Positions 1 to 10,172 of a stretch of 30,862 nucleotides of DNA are shown here, in pieces. Source of the stretch: Chara braunii (Eukaryota > Streptophyta > Charophyceae > Charales > Characeae); NCBI GenBank assembly GCA_003427395.1, contig BFEA01000048.1:4024423-4055284 (forward strand), given 5' to 3'. The translations under genes were made by a program, and so were the position numbers. The notes under the pieces were generated by a model that saw only the letters and a list, made by a program, of their open reading frames with translations, made no database searches and was not told the origin of the DNA. The first letter of the stretch is position 1, and every line of letters begins with the position of its first letter.

Positions 1-41
<41 letters not shown>
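1..41. repeat. (TC)n microsatellite
   Basis: The window opens inside a pure TC dinucleotide run of about 20 units, so its true length to the left is unknown. Similar GA/TC tracts recur near 28.3-28.9 kb. Confidence 0.97.
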
Positions 42-44
<3 letters not shown>

Positions 45-202
45 CGGCTGGCCTCATGGTACTGCGCCCTCCACAGGATGAGCAAAATCGAATGAATCTG
101 GCGCTATAGCGTGGGAATATACACTGCCATACTTTTTTTCGTTTTTTTTTTTCCCGTTTTTTTCGTTCTTTCACTCCGATGTTCGGGATGTCTGAGCCCG
201 GT

Positions 203-252
203 AGTCCGAGCCTCGGCACGGATCAGCGTACCGGTCGGCCGAGGCTCGGACT
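203..252. repeat. Perfect 15-bp inverted repeat (hairpin 1)
   Basis: AGTCCGAGCCTCGGC at 203-217 is the exact reverse complement of 238-252, with a 20-base loop. The stem is GC-rich and would be a stable hairpin in RNA or a cruciform in DNA. A second perfect hairpin follows 15 bases later. No coding feature explains it. It is not followed by a T run typical of a terminator. Confidence 0.9.
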
Positions 253-267
253 CGATAGCTGGGCCAG

Positions 268-315
268 GTACTGGTGGTTTAATGGAATGAAGAATGAAAT
301 TTAAACCACCAGTAC
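268..315. repeat. Perfect 15-bp inverted repeat (hairpin 2)
   Basis: GTACTGGTGGTTTAA at 268-282 is the exact reverse complement of 301-315, with an 18-base loop rich in purines. Together with hairpin 1 this makes a double stem-loop of about 115 bases. The function is unknown; it could be the end structure of an unrecognised foldback element. Confidence 0.9.
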
Positions 316-540
316 GTTTCCCTGCTTGAAATAAATACCACGGCGCGTTGTTGGTGCGAATACCCTTACAAGGGTATCCACCCTGGGTTTTGCAAGCGAC
401 AGGAAAATAAGTTTGGTTTAAAGTCTGATTACACCGCGTGAGTTGCGGCTGTGTTTCAATTTCGCTGACTAAGTGGATGCCTAAAAGAAATAGAGGGTGT
501 GGGGGTGCGCAGACTGAAAACGCGCGTGATCTCTTTAAAT

Positions 541-853
541 TTCTTGTTGATGATTGTAAAACCGGCGTGGTTGCAGGCCAAATCTTTTTGTTTTGATTTA
601 GACTAGGATTAAAAGATTTCATCTTTTGATTGGTACGCTTGAACGTGGTGTGTGCTCTCGTACGGAGGACGGCATCGGCGACAATGAGACGAAGTATGTG
701 AGGGAATAGACGTGCGGTAGACGTAGGGCTTGACGGTCATGGTTTTAGGTGATAGGCTGAGAGTGCGGCCTTGGAACGTTTCAGTAGACCCGTGTGCATA
801 GTACTCGCTTATATAGGTTACCGCTAGTAATAAAGTCAGCCTTGGGCCTAACA
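541..853 (+). other. LTR-like segment (weak candidate)
   Basis: No gene is recognisable here. The right part has features in the order expected for a plant LTR: a TATATA box at about 810-815, AATAAA at 829-834, and a TAACA end at 849-853 followed within five bases by TGG, where a primer-binding site would start. No second copy of the segment was found in the window, the left border is a guess, and the TGG-led stretch does not match the common initiator-Met primer site. It could equally be chance composition in non-coding DNA. Confidence 0.2.
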
Positions 854-1098
854 CCATTGGTTACAGTGGCGGGCTTCCGCCAGGGAGATTCTACGATCGA
901 GACCAGCCGACAGCATTGAAGGAGTATTGGAGCAGCAAGCAGTTGAGGGTCCGGCGACGTGGCTGGTTATCCCTTTGCTATCCACGGGATAGCTCGGCGG
1001 GACCAAGGCGGCATTAATACTCCCCCCTTTTTCTTTTTTTTCTTCCCTTCCCCATGAGGTCTTATCTTTAATTTTATTTCATGATTATCATATTTGTC

Positions 1099-1099
<1 letters not shown>

Positions 1100-1130
<31 letters not shown>

Positions 1131-1131
1131 C
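1100..1131. repeat. (TTA)n microsatellite
   Basis: About ten TTA/ATT units in an AT-rich stretch. It is followed by short T runs at about 1141-1150. Confidence 0.93.
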
Positions 1132-1157
1132 ATTTTTGTCATTTTTTTTTAAGCCAG

Positions 1158-1650
1158 GCATGACACCGGAACCAATGGTGGTCAATGTACATGCAAACCG
1201 GTAGGAGAATTTGGCCGCAGGATAGGAGAAACCTTGGTGGCATGGACCCATTGTGGGTGCCCAGTCTGCCACCAAATATCCACCATGAGAGTATGGAAAG
1301 TGAGCTTGCCCGTTGAGGTCTGAAGGTACTAGCAAGTTGTGTTCGGGAAGAGCGGTCCAGGGCACAGTAACAAAGACCGCAGGTTGTGTGCAGCAACTGC
1401 TCAAGGGGAAATCCTCCTCCATGTTGACCCTCAAGGTTCCCATCCGGATACCTGCTACTACCGTTGGGGTCTGCATCGAGGCCCGCCTCATCGGGGACGT
1501 GTTACGAGCCTGCAGCAGGTCGCACCCCGACTCCTTACCTGTTGTCTGTGTAGGGACCGCCCATTGGGGCTCGAGGTGGTGGAAAACTCTGTTGAAGGGC
1601 AGGAGCAGATGGTAGCAGGTCGACAGTGATACCGTAGGGCGGATCACTTG
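1158..1650. other. Unassigned mixed-composition segment
   Basis: Several frames on both strands stay open across roughly 1150-1650, and the longest runs on the minus strand. None shows a motif or family signature that I recognise. The minus-strand frame runs into the (TTA)n tract and would encode an asparagine run. Open frames on both strands at once point to low stop-codon density, not to selection for a protein. It may be a decayed repeat. I do not call a gene. Confidence 0.3.
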
Positions 1651-2940
1651 TCAGATTTGGGTATAGGGACGAAAGACTTTCGAACTGTGTGGTAGCTAGC
1701 CTCCTCTGAAGTTTTCTCAAGTGCTAGAGTCGTCAGGCAGCGTTAGAACGTCGTGCGCTACAAACGGGAGGTGCGGATGAGACGAAGGAAGGTGTCAGGG
1801 AAGAAGACAGTTTCACCTGTCAGCCCTCGTGTGCCATGAAGTTTTTTTTTTTTTTTTTAACCCGTCATGACAGATAGAAGTGATGGTAAGAGCATACACT
1901 TCCACCAGGTCCTGCTACTCCCGAAGCTCCAGTCTATTGGTGGGGAGCATCACCTGCTGAAAAACGGGTTCAGCGTCCCCAGAATACAACATTGAGCTTA
2001 TCACAAGCACCCATTGAGCACCTCCTTCTAACAATACTACAGATGATGCTAACAATCAACGATTGGTGTTGCTGCTAAACCTATTTATTTCTGAAAAATG
2101 AATCGGCGCTACCGGGAGCGCTCCGCCGCCCGACGTTTTGACGTGACGGCAGGCTCCTTGGCGAGATTTGGAAACAAAGAGCAGTGGGCGCTATGATGGC
2201 ATGACGTGAGGATGAGAGTATGGGTGAGAGGACAGCAGGATGATGAGGCGGGAGAGGGAGCGTGGGGCATGGAGGAGCAGGCTAGTGGTGTCCAGACGTT
2301 ACCGAATATCTCATATCATGATCTTGTTGGAGAGGAGGAATGTCGTGGGGGGGAGAAAGGAGGGTTTCTGGGGGTAAGGATGTTGAAGACAGGTCTTCTA
2401 TAGGCGGGCGATGTCTGCGACGATGACACCCTTCATTTCTTTGGGCTACCTGCGAGGGGCGGCTGGCGGGCTCAGCGGTTTAGTCTCGTAACGTGGTTTG
2501 GTTTGCTGTGAAGGTAATCCTACTTGCGGTCCTGTTATCTTCATTGTTCGGTCCTTGGGATGGTTGAATAGTCGTCAACCACAGGCGGCCGAGTTGCTTG
2601 ACAGCCGATGAAGGAGGAGGTGTGGTTTGGAGAGAGGGGGGGTGCGTTTAGGGATGTCGAGGGTAAGTTGTGTTCTTTCTCCCCCCATTTGTAGTGGTGA
2701 TCCTGCGATGACCCTGATGAGATTCTTAACGATGTGATTTCTAGATAGTTTGGTCTGGTTTAATACCTATTAGTTTTTCTACCCTTGAATGTTTAGGTAT
2801 GCAACGAAAATATAACTAATAATTCTGATTCTGAGGTTTGATAATCAAGATTGAGGCATCATCTAATTTTGTTGATCTTAATCGGTAGTTCGTAATTTTT
2901 CTTGTTGATTTCGCGAGCTGTTTTTAGAATCGTTATGGGT
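1651..2940. other. Non-coding stretch without recognisable features
   Basis: I see no gene here. The stretch includes a T run near 1841-1858 and a G-rich interval at about 2200-2400 whose short open frame has purine-biased, low-complexity composition. Composition shifts to AT-rich after about 2750. Confidence 0.4.
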
Positions 2941-2959
2941 TCTTTCATACATAATTAGT

Positions 2960-3345
2960 TACATAATCGATTGTTGATTTGTTTTTCTACGTAGTATTTC
3001 CTGATTTACTGTCTGAGCGAGTTCTCTTGTACACAATTAATTGTCGATTTGTTTTTTCTCATAATATTTACTGATTTGTTGTCTGAGCGATTTCTTGAAC
3101 CTTGGGTTCTGAAAATCAGAGTCGTAAGTCCGTCCGGACATCAAAACCGATTCCCTATTTTGTTTCCCTATTTTGGATTTTCAAATCTTACCAAAGCGTA
3201 TTTTCAATCTCAATTGATTTTATGAATTTGATGCGAAATTCATGATTCAAACTTCTTTTATGTCCTGACTTACTGTCTGAACGATGAATTTTTTGAATTC
3301 GGTACTAAATTCATGATTCAAATTTCGTTGGCATGATTCTAAATT
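2960..3345. repeat. Decayed AT-rich tandem repeats
   Basis: A roughly 70-bp unit occurs at about 2963-3030 and again at about 3033-3098, sharing a core like CTGATTTACTGTCTGAGCGA. A third copy of the core lies at about 3266-3285. A second unit containing AATTCATGATTCAAA appears at about 3236-3252 and 3308-3323. Copies differ at many sites, so the array is old. No coding potential is evident. Confidence 0.65.
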
Positions 3346-4170
3346 TTTTTCCAATTAGTTTTTACTCAAGCAATTAGTCTTAGCAAGAGAGTCTCAATTT
3401 GTGATGTTGTGAGAGTGGGGTCAGAGGTGCTGGAGTGGATATCTCCCTTAGGGTTGGAGTCCCTCCCTGCGAGGGTTACACAAGATGGGTGGTGTGATCT
3501 TTGAGAGGGTAGGGACGATATTGAGGGTTTGTTCTTTTTTGGGCTACGCTGGTTTTCGGGATCAGCTATGGCGGTTAGGGAGAGAGGACAAGGGGTGCTG
3601 ACGTCATCATGATGACAGTTGAGAGGGTTGTTCCGCTTGGAGGGGGTGGGGCAGGAAGATAGGGGAATCTTTTGCTCTGCGGGGCATACTCTAGGGGGTA
3701 TTGTATGCGATACTGAGAGAGCAGGCGGGGTATTTCGGGGGCTGTTTTTGAATTGGGGCGGGGAGGTGAGGGGAAGCCTTTCCGCGGAGGCAGTAAATAA
3801 ACAGGGGGTTGCTTTTTGGGGGGAAGGGAGTAGTCCCTTTGGCTCTTGTGACCCCTTTTATAAGTATCTGAGACCCCAATAGGCGCTGAAGTCTCCATGG
3901 GGAGAGAGGGTTGTGCTCTTCCCTCTCTTCCCCTCTCCCTGTGGGAATAGTGGGTGCTGGTATGAAATTTTCTGATGGTTAAAAAAAAAAAAAAAAAGAT
4001 GGACGCTCATTTTTGGTAATTGTCTAAGGGGTTTCTCATTCGAAGGAGATTGTGGACAAAACGTTAAGGGGGGAAGGAGAAGGTTAGAACTGGAAGATGG
4101 GAGGTAGTAAGGGGGGTTTAACAGGGGAAGGGACGTTTGTCTAAGTCATTAGGTTAGAAGGACAATATTG
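3346..4170. other. G-rich non-coding segment with A run
   Basis: No supported gene. The + strand is very G-rich, and open frames occur on both strands at about 3575-3900 with no recognisable motif. A 17-base A run at 3981-3997 could be the tail of a retroposed sequence whose body is no longer identifiable. Confidence 0.4.
3599..3615. promoter_or_regulatory. CRE-like TGACGTCA overlapping a 12-bp palindrome
   Basis: TGACGTCA at 3599-3606 is the full palindromic consensus for bZIP factors. It overlaps TCATCATGATGA at 3604-3615, itself a perfect palindrome. No gene start is visible nearby, so a regulatory role is only a possibility. Confidence 0.25.
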
Positions 4171-4971
4171 GGACGACGTAGGCCGGTGCTGGAGCTTTTG
4201 CTCTGTAACCTGGAAGAGCAAGAGGTCTGGGGAGTTATGTCGAGGGAGGAAGGCATGACCAGGTTATCCGACGTAGCTGATGCCAATTTTTTTTCCCTGT
4301 AACTTAGGGACGTGTGGCTATTCGGGAGTGTTGAGGGAGGAACGCACTCTTTGTCGTCTGAATCAGGCTGGCCGGTACTGGGGAAGTTTATGTTGCTCTG
4401 TAACCCTAGCATAGGGGGGTATGAGATCAGTCGAGTTTTGGTACGAGGACTAAACACTTGGACCTGACGTTTTTTCGCTTGTTGAAGGGGGTGTAAATAG
4501 TGTGAGGTTTCAGTTAGGATCTTCTGGTTCCAGGATTGGACAGTGGTTGGGTAGACCATAGGCAGTTTTTTTTGAGAATTTTTGAAAAAAGAGGTGTGTG
4601 GGAGAACCAGATGGTGGGATATCAAGCGTCCTACTAGTGAGGGCCCTGAGGGGGCTAACTCGTGGCAAAGCAGCAGCAGAGATGGTGACTCTACTGCAGT
4701 GAGTCTTGTCGGAGTGAGGTAAAAGAGGATGAATGGGGGGTTCAGAGTAATTTTTTGACTTTCGCCTATTTTTGAAACTTGTCGTAGAAATTTTCTAAGT
4801 ACCTCAAATTTTCTTAAGCCAAAAGCCGGGTAATGGCCCCGGTATCTCAAATTTTCAAAATTCCCTGTAAATTTTCATATGGGACGCTGGGCCCGGTTCC
4901 CAGCATGTGCTGCTCCCCACGAATAGATTGGAGCTTTGTTCCCATTAAAAAAAAAAAAAAAAAAAAAAAAA
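4171..4971 (+). repeat. Poly-A-tailed repeat family, copy A
   Basis: The right part (about 4774-4946, ending in 25 A at 4947-4971) is matched by copy B at 5562-5749 over about 175 bp. Both share the core GCTGCTCCCCACGAATAGAT just before the A run. The left part holds two versions of a ~65-bp module (4171-4234 and 4366-4430) carrying GGCCGGT-CTGG and, about 20 bases later, CTCTGTAACC. A conserved 3' end plus an A tail points to retroposition by LINE machinery. No protein is recognisable, and I see no clear A/B boxes, so whether it is a SINE or a LINE tail is open. Confidence 0.6.
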
Positions 4972-5220
4972 GGCAGGTGAGATGTTCGGTCTGAATTTCT
5001 CCTGTGAGCCAAGGCTCAAAAAACAAAAGGGCCCCTTGAATTCAGTATTGCATAGATGTCTGTTTTTTCCACAAGCCCCTTCGAGGCTGTTTCATTAAAA
5101 AAAAAAAAGATTCAAGGTTTGGTTGGTTGTTCATGGTTGTCAAGGGGGGTCTTAAGAATGATTTAGGATTTTGGGGGCTCTTAGGAACTCATCTTAGATG
5201 GCTCCATTGCTGATATACTC

Positions 5221-5749
5221 AGTGACCTGTGGCTGTTCGATGCCAGAACGATGCTGGCCGGTGCTGGGGTGTTGCCCTATAACCTGCCGATGCAGGAGTG
5301 TAAGGCCTGGTACAAAGATCTGGGGATGCTTTGGGTTGGGCATTCCAAGGGACAACCAAGGGTTGTTGCTGGGATGACGTTGGTTGGAGCTGGGGTGAAA
5401 CGTGTTACCCTGTAACCCAGTAGGGTGGGGGTGTGAGGCCTGGAAGAGTTCAGCAGGGAGTAAGTCAGTGTTGGAGAGCTTTGGACGGGTTGCCAGGGAT
5501 CCACAGGGTTTTGAGCATTTGTAGGACCTCTGTGGTGGCGTGTTTTGTTGTGGCCAGACCTTTTGTCTGAAGTTTGGCGTAGTAATTTTCTAAACCACTC
5601 AAAATTTTAGCCAAAGTCGAGTAATGGCCCCGGTATCGCAAACTTTTAAAATTCTATGTAAATTTTCATATGGGACGCTGGACCCGGTTCCCAACACGTG
5701 CTGCTCCCCACGAATAGATTGGAGCCTTGTTCTATTACAAAAAAAAAAA
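5221..5749 (+). repeat. Poly-A-tailed repeat family, copy B
   Basis: Second copy of the family at 4171-4971. The 3' conserved block at 5562-5738 ends in an 11-base A run at 5739-5749. Upstream it also carries two ~65-bp modules (5249-5310 and 5374-5446), with GGCCGGTGCTGG or a variant, then TGTAACC or TATAACC, then GGCCTGG. GTGGCTGTTCGATG at about 5229 parallels GTGGCTATTCGGGAG at about 4313 in copy A, which supports homology of the whole units. Confidence 0.6.
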
Positions 5750-6120
5750 CAACTTCATTTTCAGTCATTTTCAGGTCGCCTAATGAAAATATTATATCTA
5801 GCAGTTTCCCCTTCAAACACTCATAATTCAGCTCCCTGGAAGACTCTCAGTAAAACCCACCGATCATTCTCACTGCCTATCATTCTTCTCCCCCCCCAGG
5901 CCACTGAAGATCCACCAAAGCAAGCTGAGATGGATGAAAATGATCAGGAAAAAATTCAGATGATCTCAAAGCAACTCCTGATTGAATGTCAAACCAGTCT
6001 TGAAAGATGATCTGGTAATCCCATTTGAAGACCACCTGATCCCCTTCCTCACCTGGCCAGACCACCTCTCTCAATTTTTCCCCTTATACATCCCCAGCCA
6101 GTCCAGATTGAATTTTTGAA
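5750..6120. other. Non-coding interval left of the LINE tail
   Basis: A weak + strand frame is open to 6010, but it starts inside the copy B repeat and has no recognisable domain. A run of C (5888-5896) and AT-rich sequence follow. It is probably the flanking DNA into which the LINE inserted. Confidence 0.35.
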
Positions 6121-6153
<33 letters not shown>

Positions 6154-6172
6154 CATAAGATTTTTTTTTTTT
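6121..6172 (-). other. LINE poly-A tail
   Basis: A run of 27 T on the + strand (6121-6147) and a second of 12 T (6161-6172) are the A tail of the minus-strand LINE, about 230 bases downstream of its zf-RVT motif. The interruption between them may be point decay or a two-part tail. Confidence 0.75.
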
Positions 6173-6397
6173 CATTTCCCATTGAGCCCTGAGTTCCGTT
6201 TGTACAAATTGTTGAATTAAATCTGTCATTTCCATGCCTTTAATCTTCACACCCTCCATTGTATTAACACATCTTTGATACCATAAAGCCTACAAAACTG
6301 TTTTCTTTCCTATATTAAAGAAATTGTGTTGAAAATTAGATAGTGAGACCAGGGGCGGATTCCAGTGGCCCAAAAGTATAGCTCTTCAATCCCATGG

Positions 6398-7640
6398 TCA
6401 TTCCAAGCTTGTCAATCTTTGCCATACATAATCCCAACGATGCCATAACAAGACTACACTTGGGCATTGCAGAAACACATGTTCGATTGTTTCCCTGATT
6501 TTTCTACTAGGAAAGACCTGTACACATGACTGACACCATGGTAGAGTCAAACCTCTTTGTTGCAGTGTAGAGCGGTTTATAAGCCAATCATTGGTTGGTA
6601 AACACCTATGAACTATCTGCCATTGCAACGATGCAAACTTTGCAGGTCTCTCCTTGAGCCCCTTACACCACTTAACTGGTTTGATTAAATCCTTTTGAAT
6701 GTTGAGATGACAAGTCTAGTGATCTTGCACAATATTTTGAACATTTATTTTGGGCCACAATAACCGGTCGGAATGCTTTAATTGTCAGGGATTGCAATCT
6801 CTGGGGTTTACACCACCTATTAGCACGCCAGATCCAATCAGCTGGGTCCAAAGGGAGTTCCGGAATGGGATAGTGTGGAAGAAAAATTATACATTCTTTG
6901 GTTGATGAAAAATATAATATCCTGACTCTGTATAGTGTATTAAAAGAGGAGAAAATCACTCTATCCTAATTATTATTGGATATTCTATTGTCTTTATGTA
7001 ACATTAAAGTATTCACTACAGCCCCATCTATACGAGTGTCTGAAATCCGGTCTACTACCTTGGTACCGTCTGGTTGATTCACACAGACCCAATCTGAAAC
7101 TAAGAACACTGGGCCCTTTTTCAGTATACTTATACAGAGCAGGGGGATGACATAAATAATCTCCTCAAGATTATTGGGTGAATTGTGTGCATATTTAATA
7201 TCTTTCCTTAGGACGTCCACCGGTTTTCCACTCTTTCTCTCTGGATCCCACAAATCCTTAATTCTTACTATTCCATGCTTGACCCATGTAGACCATGGAG
7301 ATACAGAGCTTATAAAAACTCTACCATTTGGATCAGTAATCCACCGATTTTCAAAAATGGGTCGACGTAACACTTCCTTATATATAAAAGGTGTGGATCT
7401 ATTGGGTAATGGTAGCTCTCGCCATGATTTCAGTAATGTTGGCAAAAAACTGTCCAACACTAAATCTCTCCTAACTGCCCTTCTCACCCCAGATTTCGCA
7501 GAATGAGCATGTGATCGGGGAATAGTCCAATATCGATTCACCCAAATAAGAGGGTGTACCTTACTTGTGGTTTGAGGATCCAGTCTCCGAGTTTGCTCAA
7601 GGGTCAAACTCTGCCATGAAAGATTTGTAGCGAATATCAA
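6398..7640 (-). pseudogene. LINE ORF2, C-terminal region with zf-RVT
   Basis: Minus-strand fragments 7640-6966, 6959-6672 and 6628-6398 follow on from the RT. The last contains a zf-RVT-like zinc-binding pattern: a W-Q-I-V-H-R-C-L-P-T start, then C-x2-C, and later H-V-F-L-Q-C. This is the usual C-terminal domain of plant LINE polymerases. The middle fragment (224 residues) has the length and tryptophan-rich composition expected between thumb and zinc domain, without a diagnostic motif. At least two stops or shifts break the frame. I see no RNase H domain. Confidence 0.75.
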
Positions 7641-7922
7641 ACGCTTTAAAACTTGAAGTGCGAAAGTCTGACACTGAATACGTGGATCAAGAATTTCAAG
7701 ACCCCCTTTGACTTTGGGTTGGATAAGAATCCTCTAAGCCACTTTTGGGATCGTATGAGGTGTCTGATGATGACCTCGCCAAAAAAAAGCAATGAGTTGT
7801 CTTTGCAATTCTTTGGTAGACGCTTTGTTTAATGACCACAAAACATATTTATACCAAATTGAAGTCAATATCACATTATTAATTATCAGAACTCTGCCAA
7901 ACAAAGACGTATGTTGATTTTT

Positions 7923-8930
7923 TCATTGTCTCATTCTTTCTAGTGAAGGTGAAGATATCCACAGGTGATTTGAGTTTGGTTTCCCTTGTGTTGTAAGGAC
8001 CACTCCTAGCACCCTAATTGGAGCCTTTTGTGGCATCCATTTGATCTTTGGGTACTTCGGTGGTCTATCCTCTTCAGAATGAATCCACCACCCTTGCGTT
8101 TTATTTCCCCAATTAACTAACATATCCGATAACAGAGAGAATTTATCTATGATTACTTTGATTTTCGTAAAATTGGACGAAGAAGCCTCCATCATTATAG
8201 TTAGGTCATCCGCAAACATAAAGTAAATGAGAATTGCTTCCTCTGGAATGCCAACAATCGCAAGCCTCTTAAGGTTGCGGTTCTCCCTCAGATTAGCCCT
8301 TATGCCTCTAGGATAATTAAAAAAAGAAAAGGAGCTAATGGATCTCCCTGCCTTACCGATCTTTGAAGTCGAATCTCGGGGGAAGGTAGACCATTAACCT
8401 GAACTCGAGTTGTTGCATTGGAATGAAGTATTTGAACCAATTTTCTTATCTTAGGGCCAAAATCCAGTTTAGCTAAGCATGCATCTAAAAAATACCAATT
8501 TACTTGATCATACGCCTTTTCGAAGTCTATGAAGATGAATACAGCGTTGTGCTGGTTTTGGCGAGATAACTTAACCATCTCATTAATTAGCAATATATTA
8601 TGTTATATGTTTCTCCCATGAATAAGACCTGTTTGGGAAGGATGGATAATATTTGTTATTACAGGGACAAAACAATATGCAATGACTTTGGCTAACATTT
8701 TGTAAATCACCGTAAGTAAGGTAATAAGTCTATAATTCCTTATATTTGTGTTATCCCCTTTTTGTACAACAGAGTTAGAATTCCTTGCCCTACAATCTCC
8801 CCCATGTTTCCAGAATCCTACATATAATTATAATATTCCATAAGATCATCAACGAAAAAATGTCACATAATCTCCAAAAATTTCATAGGAAGACTGTCAA
8901 TTCCTAGGGTTTTTTTCTCATTCATTTGCA
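7923..8930 (-). pseudogene. LINE ORF2, reverse transcriptase domain
   Basis: The RT core is spread over several fragments on the minus strand. In order: a KTLGIDSLPMKF-like motif near 8920-8880 (family form G-x-D-G-L-P); KGDNTNIRNYRLITLL with QTGLIHGRNI at about 8760-8610; IDFEKAYDQVNW at about 8535-8500 with motif A Asp; RQGDPLAPFLF at about 8345-8310; and FADD (motif C) at about 8219-8205. All catalytic aspartates are still readable, but stops and frame changes separate them, so no active enzyme is made. Confidence 0.9.
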
Positions 8931-8952
8931 GATTAGCAGTCCAGATTTCTTC

Positions 8953-9039
8953 TTTGGTGATTCGTACTTTCAGTTTTCTTATTTGGTGATTGGTATTTTT
9001 AATTTTTTTATTTGATGATTGGTACTTTCAGTTTTTCTT
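8953..9039. repeat. Three tandem 29-bp units inside the LINE
   Basis: Units start at 8953, 8982 and 9011 with the common form TTTGGTGATTSGTAYTTTYA followed by a T-rich spacer. They lie in ORF2 just upstream (LINE sense) of the conserved GIDSLP motif, where they would disturb the coding sequence. A local duplication after the LINE died is likely. Confidence 0.85.
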
Positions 9040-9350
9040 TTTGCTTTTAAGATAAGTGTTGAGTTATAGGAGCAAAAAAACTGTCTCTCTTGTTCCGCTA
9101 TTGTAGAATCAACCGTGAAAATGAAAAGTTTTTTTTAAAAATCATATGCTACCTTAAGACTTCCAGCAAACATGAAAGGCTCAGATTGCGTGGACGGTGG
9201 ATTTAGTAGCATCTACCAAGGCTTCAATACTCGTTCTCCTGGCCCTTGCATGAGCAATAGAAAAAAAGGAAGAGTTCATTTGCCCTTCTGACCTATGTCT
9301 GGATAATTTATCGCGGATGGGATGACCTTGCCAACGTTGTTGAGCTAGAG

Positions 9351-10031
9351 CTGGGTAGCACGGCGTACGTGTACGCGGGTTACGCGTACACGCGTACACG
9401 TATTCCTGTACACGGCACATATGCGAGTACACGTACTCCCGTACGTGGTAATACGTAAAAAAAAAAAAAAAAAAAAAAAAAATCAAAAAAATCTGAAAAA
9501 AACTTACGTTATGAACAATCATATTTCGAATAACTTTTGCCAGAGACTCATCGCCAAATTCTGTACCAAACTCGAGTTAAAAATCAAAGACACAAAAAAC
9601 AAATAAATATAAATAAAAAATAAAAACAATTAGGAAAAAAAACAGAAAAAAAAACAAACTTCCGTAACAAATATATGTTATGCAGAAACATGATACAAAC
9701 AACTTTTGCATGGGAGTCATCCCCGAATTCCCAATCAAACTCGAGTAAGAAATTAAAAACTAAAAAAAAATGTAATATTATCATAATAATTTAAAAATTA
9801 TTTATTCAAGGTTTTGGAATTTTAAATCAAGCTTGGTTGGGAATTCGGGTATGACTCCCAAACAAAAGTTGTTGTTATCATTATTTTGCACAACATACGT
9901 TTTTTCAGATTTTTTGGATTGTTTTTTTATTTTTATTTTTTAAACGTACGAGTACGAGCGATTTCGGGTTCGTACGTGACGCTGGAGTACGTACGCGTAC
10001 GCACTGCGTACGCATACGGGGTGCTACCCAG
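9351..10031. mobile_element. 681-bp foldback MITE with 8-bp target duplication (hAT-like)
   Basis: The ends CTGGGTAGCAC (9351-9361) and its exact reverse complement (10021-10031) are flanked by the direct repeat AGCTAGAG (9343-9350 and 10032-10039). An 8-bp duplication is typical of hAT transposons. Inside the ends are dense self-complementary words such as GTACGCGTAC. The interior is a long imperfect inverted repeat: the left arm at about 9685-9745 (AACTTTTGCATGGGAGTCAT) pairs with about 9831-9880, and a second left-arm copy lies at about 9515-9575. There is no coding capacity. It interrupts LINE ORF2, so it is younger than the LINE. Confidence 0.88.
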
Positions 10032-10172
10032 AGCTAGAGAAAGAAGTTGGTTTTTAAGATTCTAGATATCGACAGGTTGGAGAAATATTTCCAGATACTA
10101 TTATTGTTCATAGTTCATAATTTGTTCCCGAATTTTCATTTCTCATATGTGTTTTTGTTTAGCTATTAGCTT

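Noticed and set aside
104-622. 172-residue minus-strand open frame
   Set aside because: It crosses two perfect hairpins and T-rich runs and has no motif; it is open by chance.
967-1647. 226-residue minus-strand open frame
   Set aside because: It contains a microsatellite-encoded Asn run and competes with open frames on the other strand; no domain is recognisable.
4149-4850. 233-residue minus-strand open frame
   Set aside because: It lies across the modules of the poly-A repeat family, and copy B does not keep the frame open, so it is not selected.
7174-7506. 110-residue + strand frame
   Set aside because: It is the antisense shadow of the LINE ORF2 C-terminal region.
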